DNA from: Ascoidea tarda (nom. inval.)
Lineage: Eukaryota > Ascomycota > Saccharomycetes > Ascoideales > Ascoideaceae
DNA length: 43,531 nt
Assembly: GCA_030560485.1 (NCBI GenBank)
Contig: JAKTTS010000068.1
Coordinates: 1 to 43,531, forward strand
Direction: 5' to 3'
In this document: one piece after another, positions 1 through 9,814 of the stretch
Numbering within the stretch: the first letter of the stretch is position 1
Layout of the letters: each line of letters begins with the position of its first letter
Translations under genes and position numbers: made by a program
Notes under the pieces: generated by a model
Databases searched by the model: none
Told to the model about the DNA's origin: nothing
The model's input: the letters and a program-made list of their open reading frames with translations, nothing else

Positions 1-1
1 G

Positions 2-787
2 TTAGCTGATTATAATGAAGACAATGAGGATGATTATGCTGGTCAAAATATTGAGTTGGAACAAGATTCAGATTGGTGGCTAAAAAATAATGAATTACCT
101 AACGATTTGATTGGAAAAGTGGGCGATAATTTAATTTTCGAAGTTGAAGAAAATGAAATAATTAAGAGGGGAAACAGAAAATTTATTTATCGTGACTACT
201 ACATTTTATTTGCCAATTACTCTCAACTTGTTATTTCTATTTCTTTTGATTCTAAAAATCCTCAAAGCACAGTTAGTATGAATCAATCTAATATCTCACC
301 ACCAATTATTAATGATGATATTTTAAACAAATACTACGATTTATTTGGAAACACTGTTTATCAATTAGCCATTAAATCAATTGGTAATATTATTTATGGT
401 GACTTTGTTTCAGGAATTTTATCGCAAATCTCAAATATTTTAAAACCAGTAGGTACAACCTCATTTGGTGCTCAAATTTATTTTAATAATTCAAATTCTC
501 AAATAAGCAAAAAAGGAGATTTTAGACCTGGTGATATATTGACCCTTGAAAAAGCCAAGTTTAATGCACATAACAAATTCCATCAAAAATTTGTTTTTGA
601 AACAGGATTTGATAAACCATTTTCTGCAATAATAACTGACTGGGATAACAAAAAAGAAAAATTCAGAGTAATTGAAAAATCTTCAAATACTGGTAAAGTT
701 AAGCAAAGTAGTTACAGACCTTCAGATTTAAAGTCTGGAACCATCAGAGTTTTTAGAACTGTGGGAAGAGATTTTGTTCAATGGTAA
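2..787 (+). CDS. BBC1: Bbc1/Mti1-type actin-patch protein, C-terminal part
   Basis: The frame is open from the left window edge, so the start and the N-terminal SH3 region lie outside; 261 residues are visible. The C-terminal half (motifs GDILTLEKAKFNAH, AIITDW, GTIRVFR and final GRDFVQW) matches what I know of the conserved Bbc1/Aim3 C-terminal domain. In S. cerevisiae Bbc1 (YJL020C) binds type I myosin tails and restrains Arp2/3-driven actin assembly at endocytic patches. An acidic stretch precedes the domain. The first in-frame Met-like codon (a TTG at 56) is not a start. The call rests on remembered family motifs. Confidence 0.75.
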   Translation, partial: LADYNEDNEDDYAGQNIELEQDSDWWLKNNELPNDLIGKVGDNLIFEVEENEIIKRGNRKFIYRDYYILFANYSQLVISISFDSKNPQSTVSMNQSNISPPIINDDILNKYYDLFGNTVYQLAIKSIGNIIYGDFVSGILSQISNILKPVGTTSFGAQIYFNNSNSQISKKGDFRPGDILTLEKAKFNAHNKFHQKFVFETGFDKPFSAIITDWDNKKEKFRVIEKSSNTGKVKQSSYRPSDLKSGTIRVFRTVGRDFVQW

Positions 788-963
788 TGCTATTTATAAT
801 GATTGTTTTTTTATTTAGTCAATATAATTTTTAATCGTATTATTTTCTATAACAATAAATTAACTATGAATCTTTTTATAAAGTTTACTCAATTTTGAAA
901 CGATCCCATATTTTGAAATAATTCCATAACCAATTAAGAAGAAAAAGTATCATAATATTAAAA

Positions 964-2514
964 TCATTTAATAAATAAAAAAAATAAAAACATAAAAAAT
1001 AATGAAAAACTAACCGAGAAAGAACCCCAAACAAGAAAATATCCTTCACCAGGTTTGATTATTGCGAGACCTATTTTATCTTTCAATAAAAAACTCAACT
1101 TTCTGATATATTCAAATAGTGTTATGGCAACAGCAAAATTTATCGCTGTAATTACCAAGCTTGCTATAAAGTATAGTTTTAGAGCTTTAATTCGATTACC
1201 CATGAATAGTTTTATTATTCTACCATGTTGTTTTTCTACTTTTTCATCGAGCTCATTCTGGTTTAAGTCCTTATTAAAAACTTCTAGATTAAAAAAAATA
1301 ATAACCAAATAAACAAACGAAATAGCCATGCTCAAAACTATTATAAAAAACTCAAGCTCAAGTAATTTGGGTAGTATTCTGCTGATTTTTCTCAACAATA
1401 AAGCTTTAGATATTCCCTCTTCTAAAATCATTTTATCATCTTCTAAATTTGATTTTTCTGTATCACCAGCTTCAATTTTTAAATTATTATTTTTCAATTT
1501 TTTTAATTTTTTAGCATTCATTAAGGAGATTTCATAAACCAAAACGAAAGAATCCCCCATTAGTTTTAAATCGTCATTTTTTGTTATTTCGCCAATTTGT
1601 ATTCCAGAATCCCTAATTAAGGTAGAAACAATATCAATACCACTGAAAGAATCGGTACAAAATTTGTCATTTTTTGAATTTTTAAAGATGTTTCTATCGG
1701 CTTTAGTATTGATTTTTTTCTTTCTGCAGTAGCTTAAAAAGCTGATTTCGTATTGATTGTCTGTGCTAAATGTATCAATATCTGATTTGGATTTATTTGA
1801 TTTATTTGATTTTTTGAGGTTTTTTTCTTTAGTATTATAGTATTCAAGAATATTTGCATCTGTGGTATTTCCAAAATCAATTAGACTAATGTGACCATTA
1901 TCAAAGTTATAATTATTGTTTAAATCAATATCAGACATATCATTTGCCAAAAAAGTGACAGCTTTAAAGACGTCCCTTGCAGAAGCCAATACGTCTTTCG
2001 CAAAATTAGTTTGATCAATAAATTCAAACCTGAATTGTGGTAAACATCTTCGATTAACTAAAAAAGTATCATTGCAAGTGTTAAAGGCAAATAGTAACAA
2101 AATTTGGATAGCAAGTAATATACTTGTATTTAACAAATTTAGAAAAAATATTTTTTTTAGACTGATATTTTTTGTTTTTAAAAATACAAATGATTTCAAT
2201 TTTTTTAGCCATTTTTTTTTCTTTTTGGTAGAATTTTCAACTGGGATATCGTTTTCATCTTCTTGCATCTTTGAGTCACATTTGTCAAAATTACTTGTAG
2301 TAATATTGTGGCTGTAGAAACTATTATAAAGCTCAAAATCATCATTATTGATATTAGACGATTCATCATTTTGAAGGCTGTTTTTTCTAAATTTGCTTGA
2401 TCTTGAGGTTGCGGTATCGTTTGTTTTAATTGAAGCATTTGTATGAGTGCCTGATTGTTCATCGATGTGGTACCAATAATTTAATATTGCCCCTGAAAAG
2501 GAATTACTATTCAT
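964..2514 (-). CDS. SMA2: Sma2-like spore membrane assembly protein (PalI/Sur7-type four-TM)
   Basis: A 516-residue protein with four hydrophobic segments: one near residues 118-140, and three in the last 140 residues. The large loop after TM1 carries NTCNDTFLVNRRCLPQF, LSYCRKKK and FSGIDIVSTLIRDSGIQIG, then a GDSFVLVYEISL segment. The order and spacing match S. cerevisiae Sma2 (YML066C, 369 aa), which is needed for prospore membrane formation in meiosis. The disordered N-terminal 115 residues and Lys-rich loop inserts explain the extra length. Position supports the call: SMA2(-) precedes ORC1(+) and TEM1(-) in S. cerevisiae as well. The start is ATG 2514. Confidence 0.8.
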   Translation of the reverse strand: MNSNSFSGAILNYWYHIDEQSGTHTNASIKTNDTATSRSSKFRKNSLQNDESSNINNDDFELYNSFYSHNITTSNFDKCDSKMQEDENDIPVENSTKKKKKWLKKLKSFVFLKTKNISLKKIFFLNLLNTSILLAIQILLLFAFNTCNDTFLVNRRCLPQFRFEFIDQTNFAKDVLASARDVFKAVTFLANDMSDIDLNNNYNFDNGHISLIDFGNTTDANILEYYNTKEKNLKKSNKSNKSKSDIDTFSTDNQYEISFLSYCRKKKINTKADRNIFKNSKNDKFCTDSFSGIDIVSTLIRDSGIQIGEITKNDDLKLMGDSFVLVYEISLMNAKKLKKLKNNNLKIEAGDTEKSNLEDDKMILEEGISKALLLRKISRILPKLLELEFFIIVLSMAISFVYLVIIFFNLEVFNKDLNQNELDEKVEKQHGRIIKLFMGNRIKALKLYFIASLVITAINFAVAITLFEYIRKLSFLLKDKIGLAIIKPGEGYFLVWGSFSVSFSLFFMFLFFLFIK

Positions 2515-2851
2515 TTTAATATTTTTGTTTTGAAAATCTTTTTTGTATTTTTTATGTTATATTTTATTTTATATTGTGCTTTTATGATAGTGATTTTTGT
2601 GTTTGGGTGTTCTTGCCTTTTGGAATTTTAATCTTTTAGTCTTTCAATCGACTTTTATAGATAAATTAATTGTTTGTTTCATTATTGATTTTTTAAAAAT
2701 TTCCAATCAATTAAAAAACAGTCAGGGATAAATTTTTGAAAAAAAAAAATGAAGGTGTCTTTTTGTGATCCAAATAAGTGTATAAAGATATAAAAGATTT
2801 TTGTGTCATTAAAAACAAATAAAAAAATAAGGTAATTTTGGGTGTTTGAAT
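2515..2851. other. Gene-free spacer, presumed SMA2 promoter
   Basis: AT-rich spacer between the SMA2 start and the stop of the next reverse-strand gene. It must hold the SMA2 promoter. I see no recognisable binding site, RNA gene or repeat in it. Confidence 0.5.
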
Positions 2852-4159
2852 TTATTTATCAACAGAAGATGTTGAAGAGTTTAGCACTTTTACGTTAACG
2901 TTAACTTTTGAATTCTCTGGAGAATGACTCTTAAAGCTTATGAGGGTTGGGTTGTTGGTATGAGACTTGGAGGTACCTTCGTGACGATTTTCATAGGAAT
3001 AATTTTGATCAAGAGATATGGAATTGTGATATTTATCTGGGGATTGATCTCTGGGTAAGATGAGCCAAGTTGTAAAGCCCCAGATTCCAAAAGAGAGCAT
3101 AGCAAGGGCCAAACAGGTCCATGATAAAATAAACCACCGTCGACCCATGTGTAGCCATATTCCAAAATCACTCAATTCTTGTTGGATTTGTCGTTTTACC
3201 TGAATGGATTGAATGTATATGAAAATAAATGAAGGGCATATTGTTGCCAAAGAAATAAGTGAAAGCAAACCACATATATGTTTTAATACTTTTTTAACCT
3301 TTTGTTGATTTCTGAAAAAAAAAATGCAGAATGCAAAAACAATCAAGGCACAATTTGAAAACAAGCCAATGTCTGATAAAGTCAACAATTTTGGCTTATT
3401 TTCATTTAGTGCAGCTGTCAATTTTGCATAGTCTGAGTTTTCGTTGGAAAAATCGCCATTATAGGCGTAATCTAGAATGATGGTCAAGTCGATGTAATCT
3501 AGCATTTGGACATAGTTGAAAAAGGTGTTGTTTAGCGAATAGCATTGAGTAATTGTAAAGTTTTTATTTGAAAAGTAGTTCAACTCCTTATCAGAGCTGT
3601 CGAAGTCGTCGTCGTCGCTAAGAGTGTAATCGCCATAGCACCACTCGTGCAAGTTGGACAATATTATCTGGGGACATTCTTTCACTTGGTCAGTGGTATA
3701 ATCAGTCAAAATGTTGATTTCTGAGGTTGTGAAGCCAATGCCATAGGCGTCGCCAGTTTTGTAGTAGTTGGACTGTTGCTTGTTCCTTAGAGCAGCAAAA
3801 AGACCATCAGCAACAGTGACGTGGTTGCAGTTGAGAGTGAACATGTAGAGGGATTTGGCACTTCGGATGCTGCTCTTGCTCTGAAGAGTCAAGACAGTCA
3901 CAATTACCATGGGAGCTATGAGTCTCATCAAGTATAGCAACGACTTCTCGGTGAAGAGCATGGTTTTGAAGTCAGCGAGGGCGCTGGAAAGGCTTTGCTT
4001 AGAAGCAAAGGCTGGAGCCATGGTGAATTGGAGAGTTGGTGTCGTGGTTCTGGTTTCGTTGAGGTGCTTCTGGTGCCACTGCTGTCTCTGCTGCTGAAGA
4101 ACTAAAGAACTGAAGAGCTCATCAACAGCTTTCTCCTTTCGATTACCCGATTTGAACAT
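2852..4159 (-). CDS. Sur7/PalI-superfamily four-TM membrane protein, unidentified
   Basis: A 435-residue protein with TM1 (LLYLMRLIAPMVIVTVLTLQ), a Cys-containing extracellular loop, then three TM segments. TM4 is preceded by LSDFGIWLHMGRRWFILSW, which fits the Sur7/Pun1 pattern of a charged Gly-rich stretch before the last helix. A Ser/Asn-rich cytosolic tail ends the protein. Such proteins sit in the plasma membrane, often in eisosomes, but I cannot name an orthologue. The start is uncertain. ATG 4159 is used here; ATG 4021 (CACCATGG, a better context) would give 389 residues; the frame stays open to 4402, which would overlap ORC1. It lies between SMA2 and ORC1, which are adjacent in S. cerevisiae. 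Confidence 0.6.
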   Translation of the reverse strand: MFKSGNRKEKAVDELFSSLVLQQQRQQWHQKHLNETRTTTPTLQFTMAPAFASKQSLSSALADFKTMLFTEKSLLYLMRLIAPMVIVTVLTLQSKSSIRSAKSLYMFTLNCNHVTVADGLFAALRNKQQSNYYKTGDAYGIGFTTSEINILTDYTTDQVKECPQIILSNLHEWCYGDYTLSDDDDFDSSDKELNYFSNKNFTITQCYSLNNTFFNYVQMLDYIDLTIILDYAYNGDFSNENSDYAKLTAALNENKPKLLTLSDIGLFSNCALIVFAFCIFFFRNQQKVKKVLKHICGLLSLISLATICPSFIFIYIQSIQVKRQIQQELSDFGIWLHMGRRWFILSWTCLALAMLSFGIWGFTTWLILPRDQSPDKYHNSISLDQNYSYENRHEGTSKSHTNNPTLISFKSHSPENSKVNVNVKVLNSSTSSVDK

Positions 4160-4211
4160 TTGCTTCACGAGAATTCCAACCACTTTGTAAGAGATCTTTT
4201 TGAGGTCTTCA

Positions 4212-4250
4212 TGGAATATCCTTGTGGAATATCCTTGTGGAATATCACTG
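4212..4250. repeat. Three tandem copies of a 13-bp unit in the ORC1 divergent promoter
   Basis: Unit tggaatatccttg is repeated twice perfectly (4212-4224, 4225-4237), followed by a third copy with a changed end (4238-4250). It lies between the divergent starts of ORC1 and the four-TM gene. It is either a local duplication or a regulatory cluster. Confidence 0.8.
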
Positions 4251-4295
4251 TGCTCTCGCCAATTGGATGCTGTTGCAGAGAGGTTTTGTTTCCAA

Positions 4296-7079
4296 ATGGC
4301 AAATACCAGAAGCAGGACAACAGAAGCAGTCCAGCCTGTAACCGTTGGGGGCAATCCAGGGCAGAGGTTTGCCATCAAGATAGGCGACATAATAAGCTTC
4401 AAAGACAGCTACAACAAAAGATCGATTGGGTTGGTCAAAGAAATCCACAAAGAAACTTTGAGTGCTATTACCATCGACATCATCTGCTTTCTAGAGCAGG
4501 ATAGCCCATTTGTTGAGTCATCCATCTTCAAGCCCACTGAAATTGACCTGAATGAAATATTTTTGTCAAATGTCGAACTCACAATCAAGCCCACTGATAT
4601 CATTGAGAACAACATCAAAATCTACTCAAATAGTACATATTTAAAATTGAAAAACAAAAACACAGACAACTCCACTTTTTTTGTGAGAAAGGCTTTCGAT
4701 TATTCAACCAAAAAATTCACAATTGAGTTTTTTAACTGGGATAGAATATACAGAAAATTTCTTCAAAATCCTCTTAACTTCTTGAACTTTTTGGAATCAT
4801 TGAGGTTTACAGAGGTTTTGAATGTCAGAAAAAGAAAAATTCTGCATGATTCTCGCTCAACTCAACAAAAAAAGAGACATAAAACCTCAAGTCCTTCACG
4901 AAAAAATGTCAACAATTCAATCCAAAATGAAATTGCAATAGACATTGACACTTCCGACGATTTTTTGACCTCTGATATTGAAATTGGGGAAAATTATAAA
5001 ACTAATAACAAAGATACCCATGAGTTTGAGATCACTTCCAAAGAAGTTGACACTTCAAGCTACGTTGAGGATGAAAGCGAGTATATTTCTGATCTCCCAA
5101 AAAAATCTCCAAGGAAATCTGCAATTTTGTCTTCAAAAATCTCTCCCAAAAAATCTCCTAAAAAGTCCCCAAGAAAACAATCTCTTAAATTTTCAACGCC
5201 AAAAGTTCCAGTGAGAATTGTTAATAAAGGTGGAAATAAGGGGAAAAAATTGCAATTCGGTTCTGTAGATACAACTACCGATTTCATCAACTCATCTATT
5301 CAAGAGAAAACAAATCTTTTTAAAAAAGCTAGATCTCAATTACACACTTCGGCAGCTTTAGCTTGTTTGCCATGTAGAGAGGAAGAATTTGTTCAAATAT
5401 ATTTGACTCTTGACAGCATGATTAATGAGGGAAACTCTTGCTGTCTTTATATTAGTGGAACTCCAGGAACTGGTAAAACTGCGACTGTTCGTCAGGTTAT
5501 ACATCAGTTACAAACAAGACTAAATCTAACATTGAACCATTTAAAAAATAAAAGCAATACAAACTCTTTTAAAAATGTCAAAATTAAACCAAAATTAAAT
5601 ACCAAAAAGACAAAATCTCGTAATAGAAAAACCAGTGGCATTATTTTGGATTCTACTTTAAACCCATCTGCTAGTTCCAAACATACTACTAATTCAAAAT
5701 CACCCTCCCTCTCAGATGTTAAGTCAGACAATCCAATGAATAGTGATGATGATGATGATGATGATGATGATGGTGTTAATAATATTGAACAAGACCTCAA
5801 TCAAGATTTTATTAAAAATTTCAAGTTTTTAGAAATCAATGGCTTAAAATTAGCAAACCCCCAGAAATGCTATGAGATTTTATGGAAATCTATATCAGGA
5901 AAAAGGCTATCGCCTGGAACTGCTGCCTCTTCTTTAGAAGAATACTTTAAGGATTCAGAAAAACAAAAAGATACACTAGTTGTCTTATTAGATGAGTTGG
6001 ATCAAATAGTCACTAAAAACCAATCAATAATGTATAATTTTTTCAATTGGCCAACATATTTAAATTCAAAATTAATTATTATTGCGGTTGCCAATACAAT
6101 GGATTTACCAGAAAGGTTATTATCAAATAAAATTTCATCCAGACTAGGATTAAGCAGAATTCAGTTTCCCGGATATACATTTGAACAATTGGAGAAAATC
6201 ATTCACTTTCGATTAGAATCAATGCAACAATTAAATACAAACTTAAAAAAAAGATTGAAATTTACAAACGATGCGATCGAAATTGCTTCCAGAAAAGTTG
6301 CAAGTGTTAGTGGTGATGCCAGAAGAGCATTGACTATTTGTAGAAGAGCTGTTGAAATAGCTGAATTTGTGAAATTAAAAGAGGAAAAAGAAAAAGAAAA
6401 AGAAAAAGAACGACAGGAAAGACTCAAAATTAAGAAAATTAGTAAAAAAAAAAATAAAAACAACAAAAAAACAATAAAAGATGAAATGGATTTCGAAATG
6501 GACTCTGATTCAGAAGAAAACAAACATCATGCAGTTACAATTAACCATATTACAAGAGCCATACAGGAATCTACAAATTCTCCAATATCGCAATATATAA
6601 TAAATTTACCGTTTATTTCAAAGTTATTTTTAATAGCATTGTTGAAAAGAAAGAAAAGAAGTGGTATTGCAGAAAATCAATTGGGGGATATAATTGACGA
6701 AATGAAGAGACTATTAAATATTGATTTTATCAAAAATATCAATATATCCGAGAATAAAAAAGTTAGTGAGAATAATAATAGTAATAATAGTATTAGTAAT
6801 GGTGGTAACAAAAATGATAATGATGATAGTGATGATATTAATCAAATGAAATATAACGATTTGATCGGAAATAAAGATCTAATAGAATTGTTATATGGAA
6901 GTCATAATATTCGAGTTAGAGGATTTTATTATATAATTAATCAACTAAATGATAGTGGAATTATTGCTCAAGAAAATTTTGGAAGTGAAAGGTTGAAATT
7001 AGTTAAATTAGCAATTGCTGATGATGATATATATAACTCATTATTGAAAGATAATGATTTAAAGCCGTTATTAGTTTGA
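4296..7079 (+). CDS. ORC1: Origin recognition complex subunit 1 (BAH + AAA+ ATPase)
   Basis: A 927-residue protein, close to the 914 of S. cerevisiae Orc1. The N-terminal BAH domain (residues ~20-180, EIDLNEIFL) binds nucleosomes and Sir proteins in yeast. A Ser/Lys-Pro-rich linker with repeated KKSPRK-type units follows, then the AAA+ core: Walker A GTPGTGKT near residue 388 and Walker B LLDELDQI near 565, then sensor and lid regions (SSRLG, GDARRAL) and a C-terminal winged-helix part. About 100 residues of Lys- and Asp-rich sequence are inserted between Walker A and EINGLKLANP. Further charged inserts lie near residues 690-735 and in the winged helix. ATG 4296 is chosen because the family begins just before the BAH domain; the frame extends 32 codons upstream. 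Confidence 0.95.
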   Translation: MANTRSRTTEAVQPVTVGGNPGQRFAIKIGDIISFKDSYNKRSIGLVKEIHKETLSAITIDIICFLEQDSPFVESSIFKPTEIDLNEIFLSNVELTIKPTDIIENNIKIYSNSTYLKLKNKNTDNSTFFVRKAFDYSTKKFTIEFFNWDRIYRKFLQNPLNFLNFLESLRFTEVLNVRKRKILHDSRSTQQKKRHKTSSPSRKNVNNSIQNEIAIDIDTSDDFLTSDIEIGENYKTNNKDTHEFEITSKEVDTSSYVEDESEYISDLPKKSPRKSAILSSKISPKKSPKKSPRKQSLKFSTPKVPVRIVNKGGNKGKKLQFGSVDTTTDFINSSIQEKTNLFKKARSQLHTSAALACLPCREEEFVQIYLTLDSMINEGNSCCLYISGTPGTGKTATVRQVIHQLQTRLNLTLNHLKNKSNTNSFKNVKIKPKLNTKKTKSRNRKTSGIILDSTLNPSASSKHTTNSKSPSLSDVKSDNPMNSDDDDDDDDDGVNNIEQDLNQDFIKNFKFLEINGLKLANPQKCYEILWKSISGKRLSPGTAASSLEEYFKDSEKQKDTLVVLLDELDQIVTKNQSIMYNFFNWPTYLNSKLIIIAVANTMDLPERLLSNKISSRLGLSRIQFPGYTFEQLEKIIHFRLESMQQLNTNLKKRLKFTNDAIEIASRKVASVSGDARRALTICRRAVEIAEFVKLKEEKEKEKEKERQERLKIKKISKKKNKNNKKTIKDEMDFEMDSDSEENKHHAVTINHITRAIQESTNSPISQYIINLPFISKLFLIALLKRKKRSGIAENQLGDIIDEMKRLLNIDFIKNINISENKKVSENNNSNNSISNGGNKNDNDDSDDINQMKYNDLIGNKDLIELLYGSHNIRVRGFYYIINQLNDSGIIAQENFGSERLKLVKLAIADDDIYNSLLKDNDLKPLLV

Positions 7080-7318
7080 TGTATATAATTATCATATTTT
7101 AAAATTCAATATTTATATTTATTACTGCTTATAATATATATGGCACAATATGTAGTAATGCAATATAATATACTTTTTAAATTATTTTTTTTCGTTTTTT
7201 AGTGTTTAATTTTTTGATTTTTAGATATTTTGATTAAATTTTAAAATTTTTTTAACATTTTTTTTTGTTTCTTTTGTTTCTTTTTTTAATAATGCTTTGT
7301 TGTTTTTTTTCTTATCTG

Positions 7319-8308
7319 TTATTGAGATTGATCTATATTATATAAAAGTAAAGGTTGACCGATATTTGAGATTTCAGGAATTGATAATTTTAAGTCAAAA
7401 GCCTTGGCTAATATGACTTTAAAGATTTTTTGAATATTAACAGATTGAGAAGTTGAACAAAAGATTAAAGATGCCTTCATTGCTTTTGCGAATTTTTGAG
7501 CGTGGTTTGTAATTTCTTCCTGGTCTTTGTTGGAAAAATTTATAAAAAGATCGAATTTTGTGCCAATTAAAAAGGGAATAGCAGTTCTATTAAAACCTCT
7601 TGCTTGTCTATACCACTCTTTAATTGAATTTAAGGTTGATTTTCTAGTCAAGTCAAACATAAATAAGATCGCAACAGCATCATTTGAGACCAAAGGTAGC
7701 ATGTTGATAAATTCCTTTTGGCCTCCCAAATCCCAAATTGAAAAGGTGATTTCATTGTTTTTAATTTGAATTGTCTTTTCCATGAAATTGACACCTAGGG
7801 TCTGAGTGTATAGTTCGTCGTAATAACCTTCGACATATTTTATCATTAAAGAGGTTTTGCCAATTTGGGCATCGCCAATAAGCCCAACTTTTAGCGCAAC
7901 TGAGTTTTTTTTTGGTTTTGAAGACGAAGAAGAATGTTTTGTTTTACTATTACTGTTATTGGTGGTGTTTTTATTGCCGTAAGGTTTATGGTCATTGTTA
8001 TCATTAGCGAGACTGCTGGAAGATATAGAGGATGAAGAGGAGGAGGAGGAGGAAGAGGATTTGGTGGTTGAAGTTGTTGCAGTGGTAGATGATGAAGATA
8101 CAGAGGAAGAAGAGGTGTTTAAAGTAGAGTTCTTATTCTTTTCCTTATCTTTGTCTTTTTCTTTGTCTTTGTCTTTAAAATGAGACGCATTTGAGCTGTC
8201 AGTGTTATTGTTAGATGTGGTGGTAGATTTGTTCCTGGAAGATCTGGCATTAGATTTAGAGGGTCTGGGGATACTAGAAGAGGTTATTGTGGTGTCAGTG
8301 TTCAGCAT
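7319..8308 (-). CDS. TEM1: Tem1/Spg1 small GTPase of the mitotic exit network
   Basis: A 329-residue protein. Residues ~1-135 are Ser/Thr/Asn/Lys-rich, with DKDKEKDK-type and poly-Ser runs. A Ras-like GTPase domain follows: P-loop GDAQIGKTS near residue 145, switch Thr in YTQTLGVNF, G3 WDLGGQKEF, G4 GTKFD and G5 CSTSQSVN. GTKFD and the C-terminal PEISNIGQPLL are marks of Tem1/Spg1. There is no CaaX box, as expected for this branch. Tem1 acts at the spindle pole body to switch on Cdc15 and mitotic exit. S. cerevisiae Tem1 is 245 aa, so the N-terminal extension is long. ATG 8308 is the best start; the frame is open to 8494. It is convergent with ORC1, as in S. cerevisiae (YML065W/YML064C). Confidence 0.93.
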   Translation of the reverse strand: MLNTDTTITSSSIPRPSKSNARSSRNKSTTTSNNNTDSSNASHFKDKDKEKDKDKEKNKNSTLNTSSSSVSSSSTTATTSTTKSSSSSSSSSSSISSSSLANDNNDHKPYGNKNTTNNSNSKTKHSSSSSKPKKNSVALKVGLIGDAQIGKTSLMIKYVEGYYDELYTQTLGVNFMEKTIQIKNNEITFSIWDLGGQKEFINMLPLVSNDAVAILFMFDLTRKSTLNSIKEWYRQARGFNRTAIPFLIGTKFDLFINFSNKDQEEITNHAQKFAKAMKASLIFCSTSQSVNIQKIFKVILAKAFDLKLSIPEISNIGQPLLLYNIDQSQ

Positions 8309-9064
8309 TATTTGTATCTGGAGAAGGAAAGAAATGGTAGGGTATATATAAACAAACAAAGAAATAAATAATAAATAGGGATTGGTGTTGGTGTTGTTAT
8401 TGGCACTATTTATAAACAAAAGAAATGAACATCTAGCTAAGGGGGATGGTGGCCAGTAAAAAGATGAAAAAGCAACAAGCAAAAAGCGTAGCAATAAATT
8501 AGTTATAATATAGTCTGGATCACAATGTGCAATATATCTCTGCTCAAAAAGGGAAAGTCAATGTCCAATGACAATTGTTGATATTTTGCTGTTTATTGTT
8601 CATTCATCCAATTTCAAAATGTTCCTTCCTCAAAATTTGTAGGAGCTGATCTGTTTTGTTTACTTTTGGAGAAAACGCAGCTCAGGTAAACAATCACGGG
8701 ATGAGACGGAAGTTCACCGGAAGTCTGTCGTAAACCAGCAGAAATCAGGTCGGAAGATCCTTCGGTGTTTGATCATACGCATTAAAATGTACTTATTGCA
8801 TGAAGCAGTACATCACATTAGCCTGCCTCGGCGTATTCTATGCGTGTGCACGCGTGTGCTCAGCTCAGGGTAATGTTCTCGACACTGGACCAGAAGGGAA
8901 TCTTATGTTGCTGTGAGAGTAAACAGAAAAGCTGTATTATTAATCCGTCGACTATCAAAGGATAGAATGGCGACAGGCATCTATACTTCTCAGAAATAGG
9001 TTTTCAGTGACAGGTTTTAGCACTTGTAATTTCGATTATTATTCTACAGCTCAGGCGTTTTCAA
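8309..9064. other. Divergent TEM1/IRC21 promoter region
   Basis: 756 bp without a gene, GC-richer than the surroundings. It holds three CGGAAG motifs (8707, 8718, 8751) spaced 11 and 33 bp apart, and AGCTCAG words near 8677, 8869 and 9049. No RNA gene is recognised. The TEM1 5' leader occupies the left end. Confidence 0.5.
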
Positions 9065-9814
9065 ATGGTGCAAATGGAGCTCAACAATACTAAAAACAAC
9101 GCTAGCAGTGCTAACAATAACAGCGGCTCGTTGTTTATGTCCGTTGGTCAGAGGTTGGGCATACTAAGACCCAGTAACAGCTATGCTCCTACGATCAATA
9201 CCAGCAACAGCCAAAGAAACGATATTATTTTAAATGCAAATGATTCCAATAAAATAAACACCTTCCTCGAGCCTAGCAATGTTAATTTGAATGCCAATAA
9301 TGTTAACCGTATTAATAATGTTAATCCTCAAATGGTGAATAGCAGATTAGGCAACAATCTAAATGTGAGGCAGAGAAACAATAACTTGAATGCTAGATTT
9401 TCCCCCTCTTCGTTGTCTGTGCCATCTGCGCCACCGCCATCAAAGTCGTCTTTATCTGCAAAGAGACCACTTCCAAGACAGAAGTTTAGAGTCGAGCCTG
9501 GATATTCCCAACTCGACTGGGGAAACCTAAAGTGCTCCGGTGCCAACCTTAGAGGTATTCCTAAAGACCAATTCCCTTTAAGAGTTACCAAGCTGGAATT
9601 GAAGAAACACAATAAAGAAGAGGACTGCTGGATTTGTATTCATAACAAAGTCTATAACATTACTTCCTATCTCAAATATCATCCTGGAGGTGTCGACTAC
9701 TTGATGAAGTGCGCTGGGAAAGATGGAACATTGCTATTCAACAAGTACCACTCTTGGATCAATGCTGAAAGAATGCTCGACGAGTGTTTGGTTGGTTTCT
9801 ATGTGAAGGAGTAA
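9065..9814 (+). CDS. IRC21: Irc21-like cytochrome b5-domain protein
   Basis: A 249-residue protein with an Asn/Ser-rich first ~130 residues, a Pro/Ser linker, and the block PGYSQLDWGNL typical of Irc21, then a C-terminal cytochrome b5-like heme-binding domain. Expected heme ligands are His206 in YHPGG and His229 in NKYHSW. No TM segment follows, so the protein is predicted to be soluble, unlike microsomal cytochrome b5. S. cerevisiae Irc21 (YMR073C) has a poorly understood role, noted for raised Rad52 foci when deleted. The start ATG 9065 has a second ATG three codons later. A CTG codon at 9593 sits where b5 proteins carry Leu. Confidence 0.88.
   Translation: MVQMELNNTKNNASSANNNSGSLFMSVGQRLGILRPSNSYAPTINTSNSQRNDIILNANDSNKINTFLEPSNVNLNANNVNRINNVNPQMVNSRLGNNLNVRQRNNNLNARFSPSSLSVPSAPPPSKSSLSAKRPLPRQKFRVEPGYSQLDWGNLKCSGANLRGIPKDQFPLRVTKLELKKHNKEEDCWICIHNKVYNITSYLKYHPGGVDYLMKCAGKDGTLLFNKYHSWINAERMLDECLVGFYVKE

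Noticed and set aside
4200-4295. 32-codon N-terminal extension of ORC1
   Set aside because: It is encoded by the 13-bp promoter repeat and unlike Orc1 N-termini, and the ATG at 4296 directly precedes the BAH domain.
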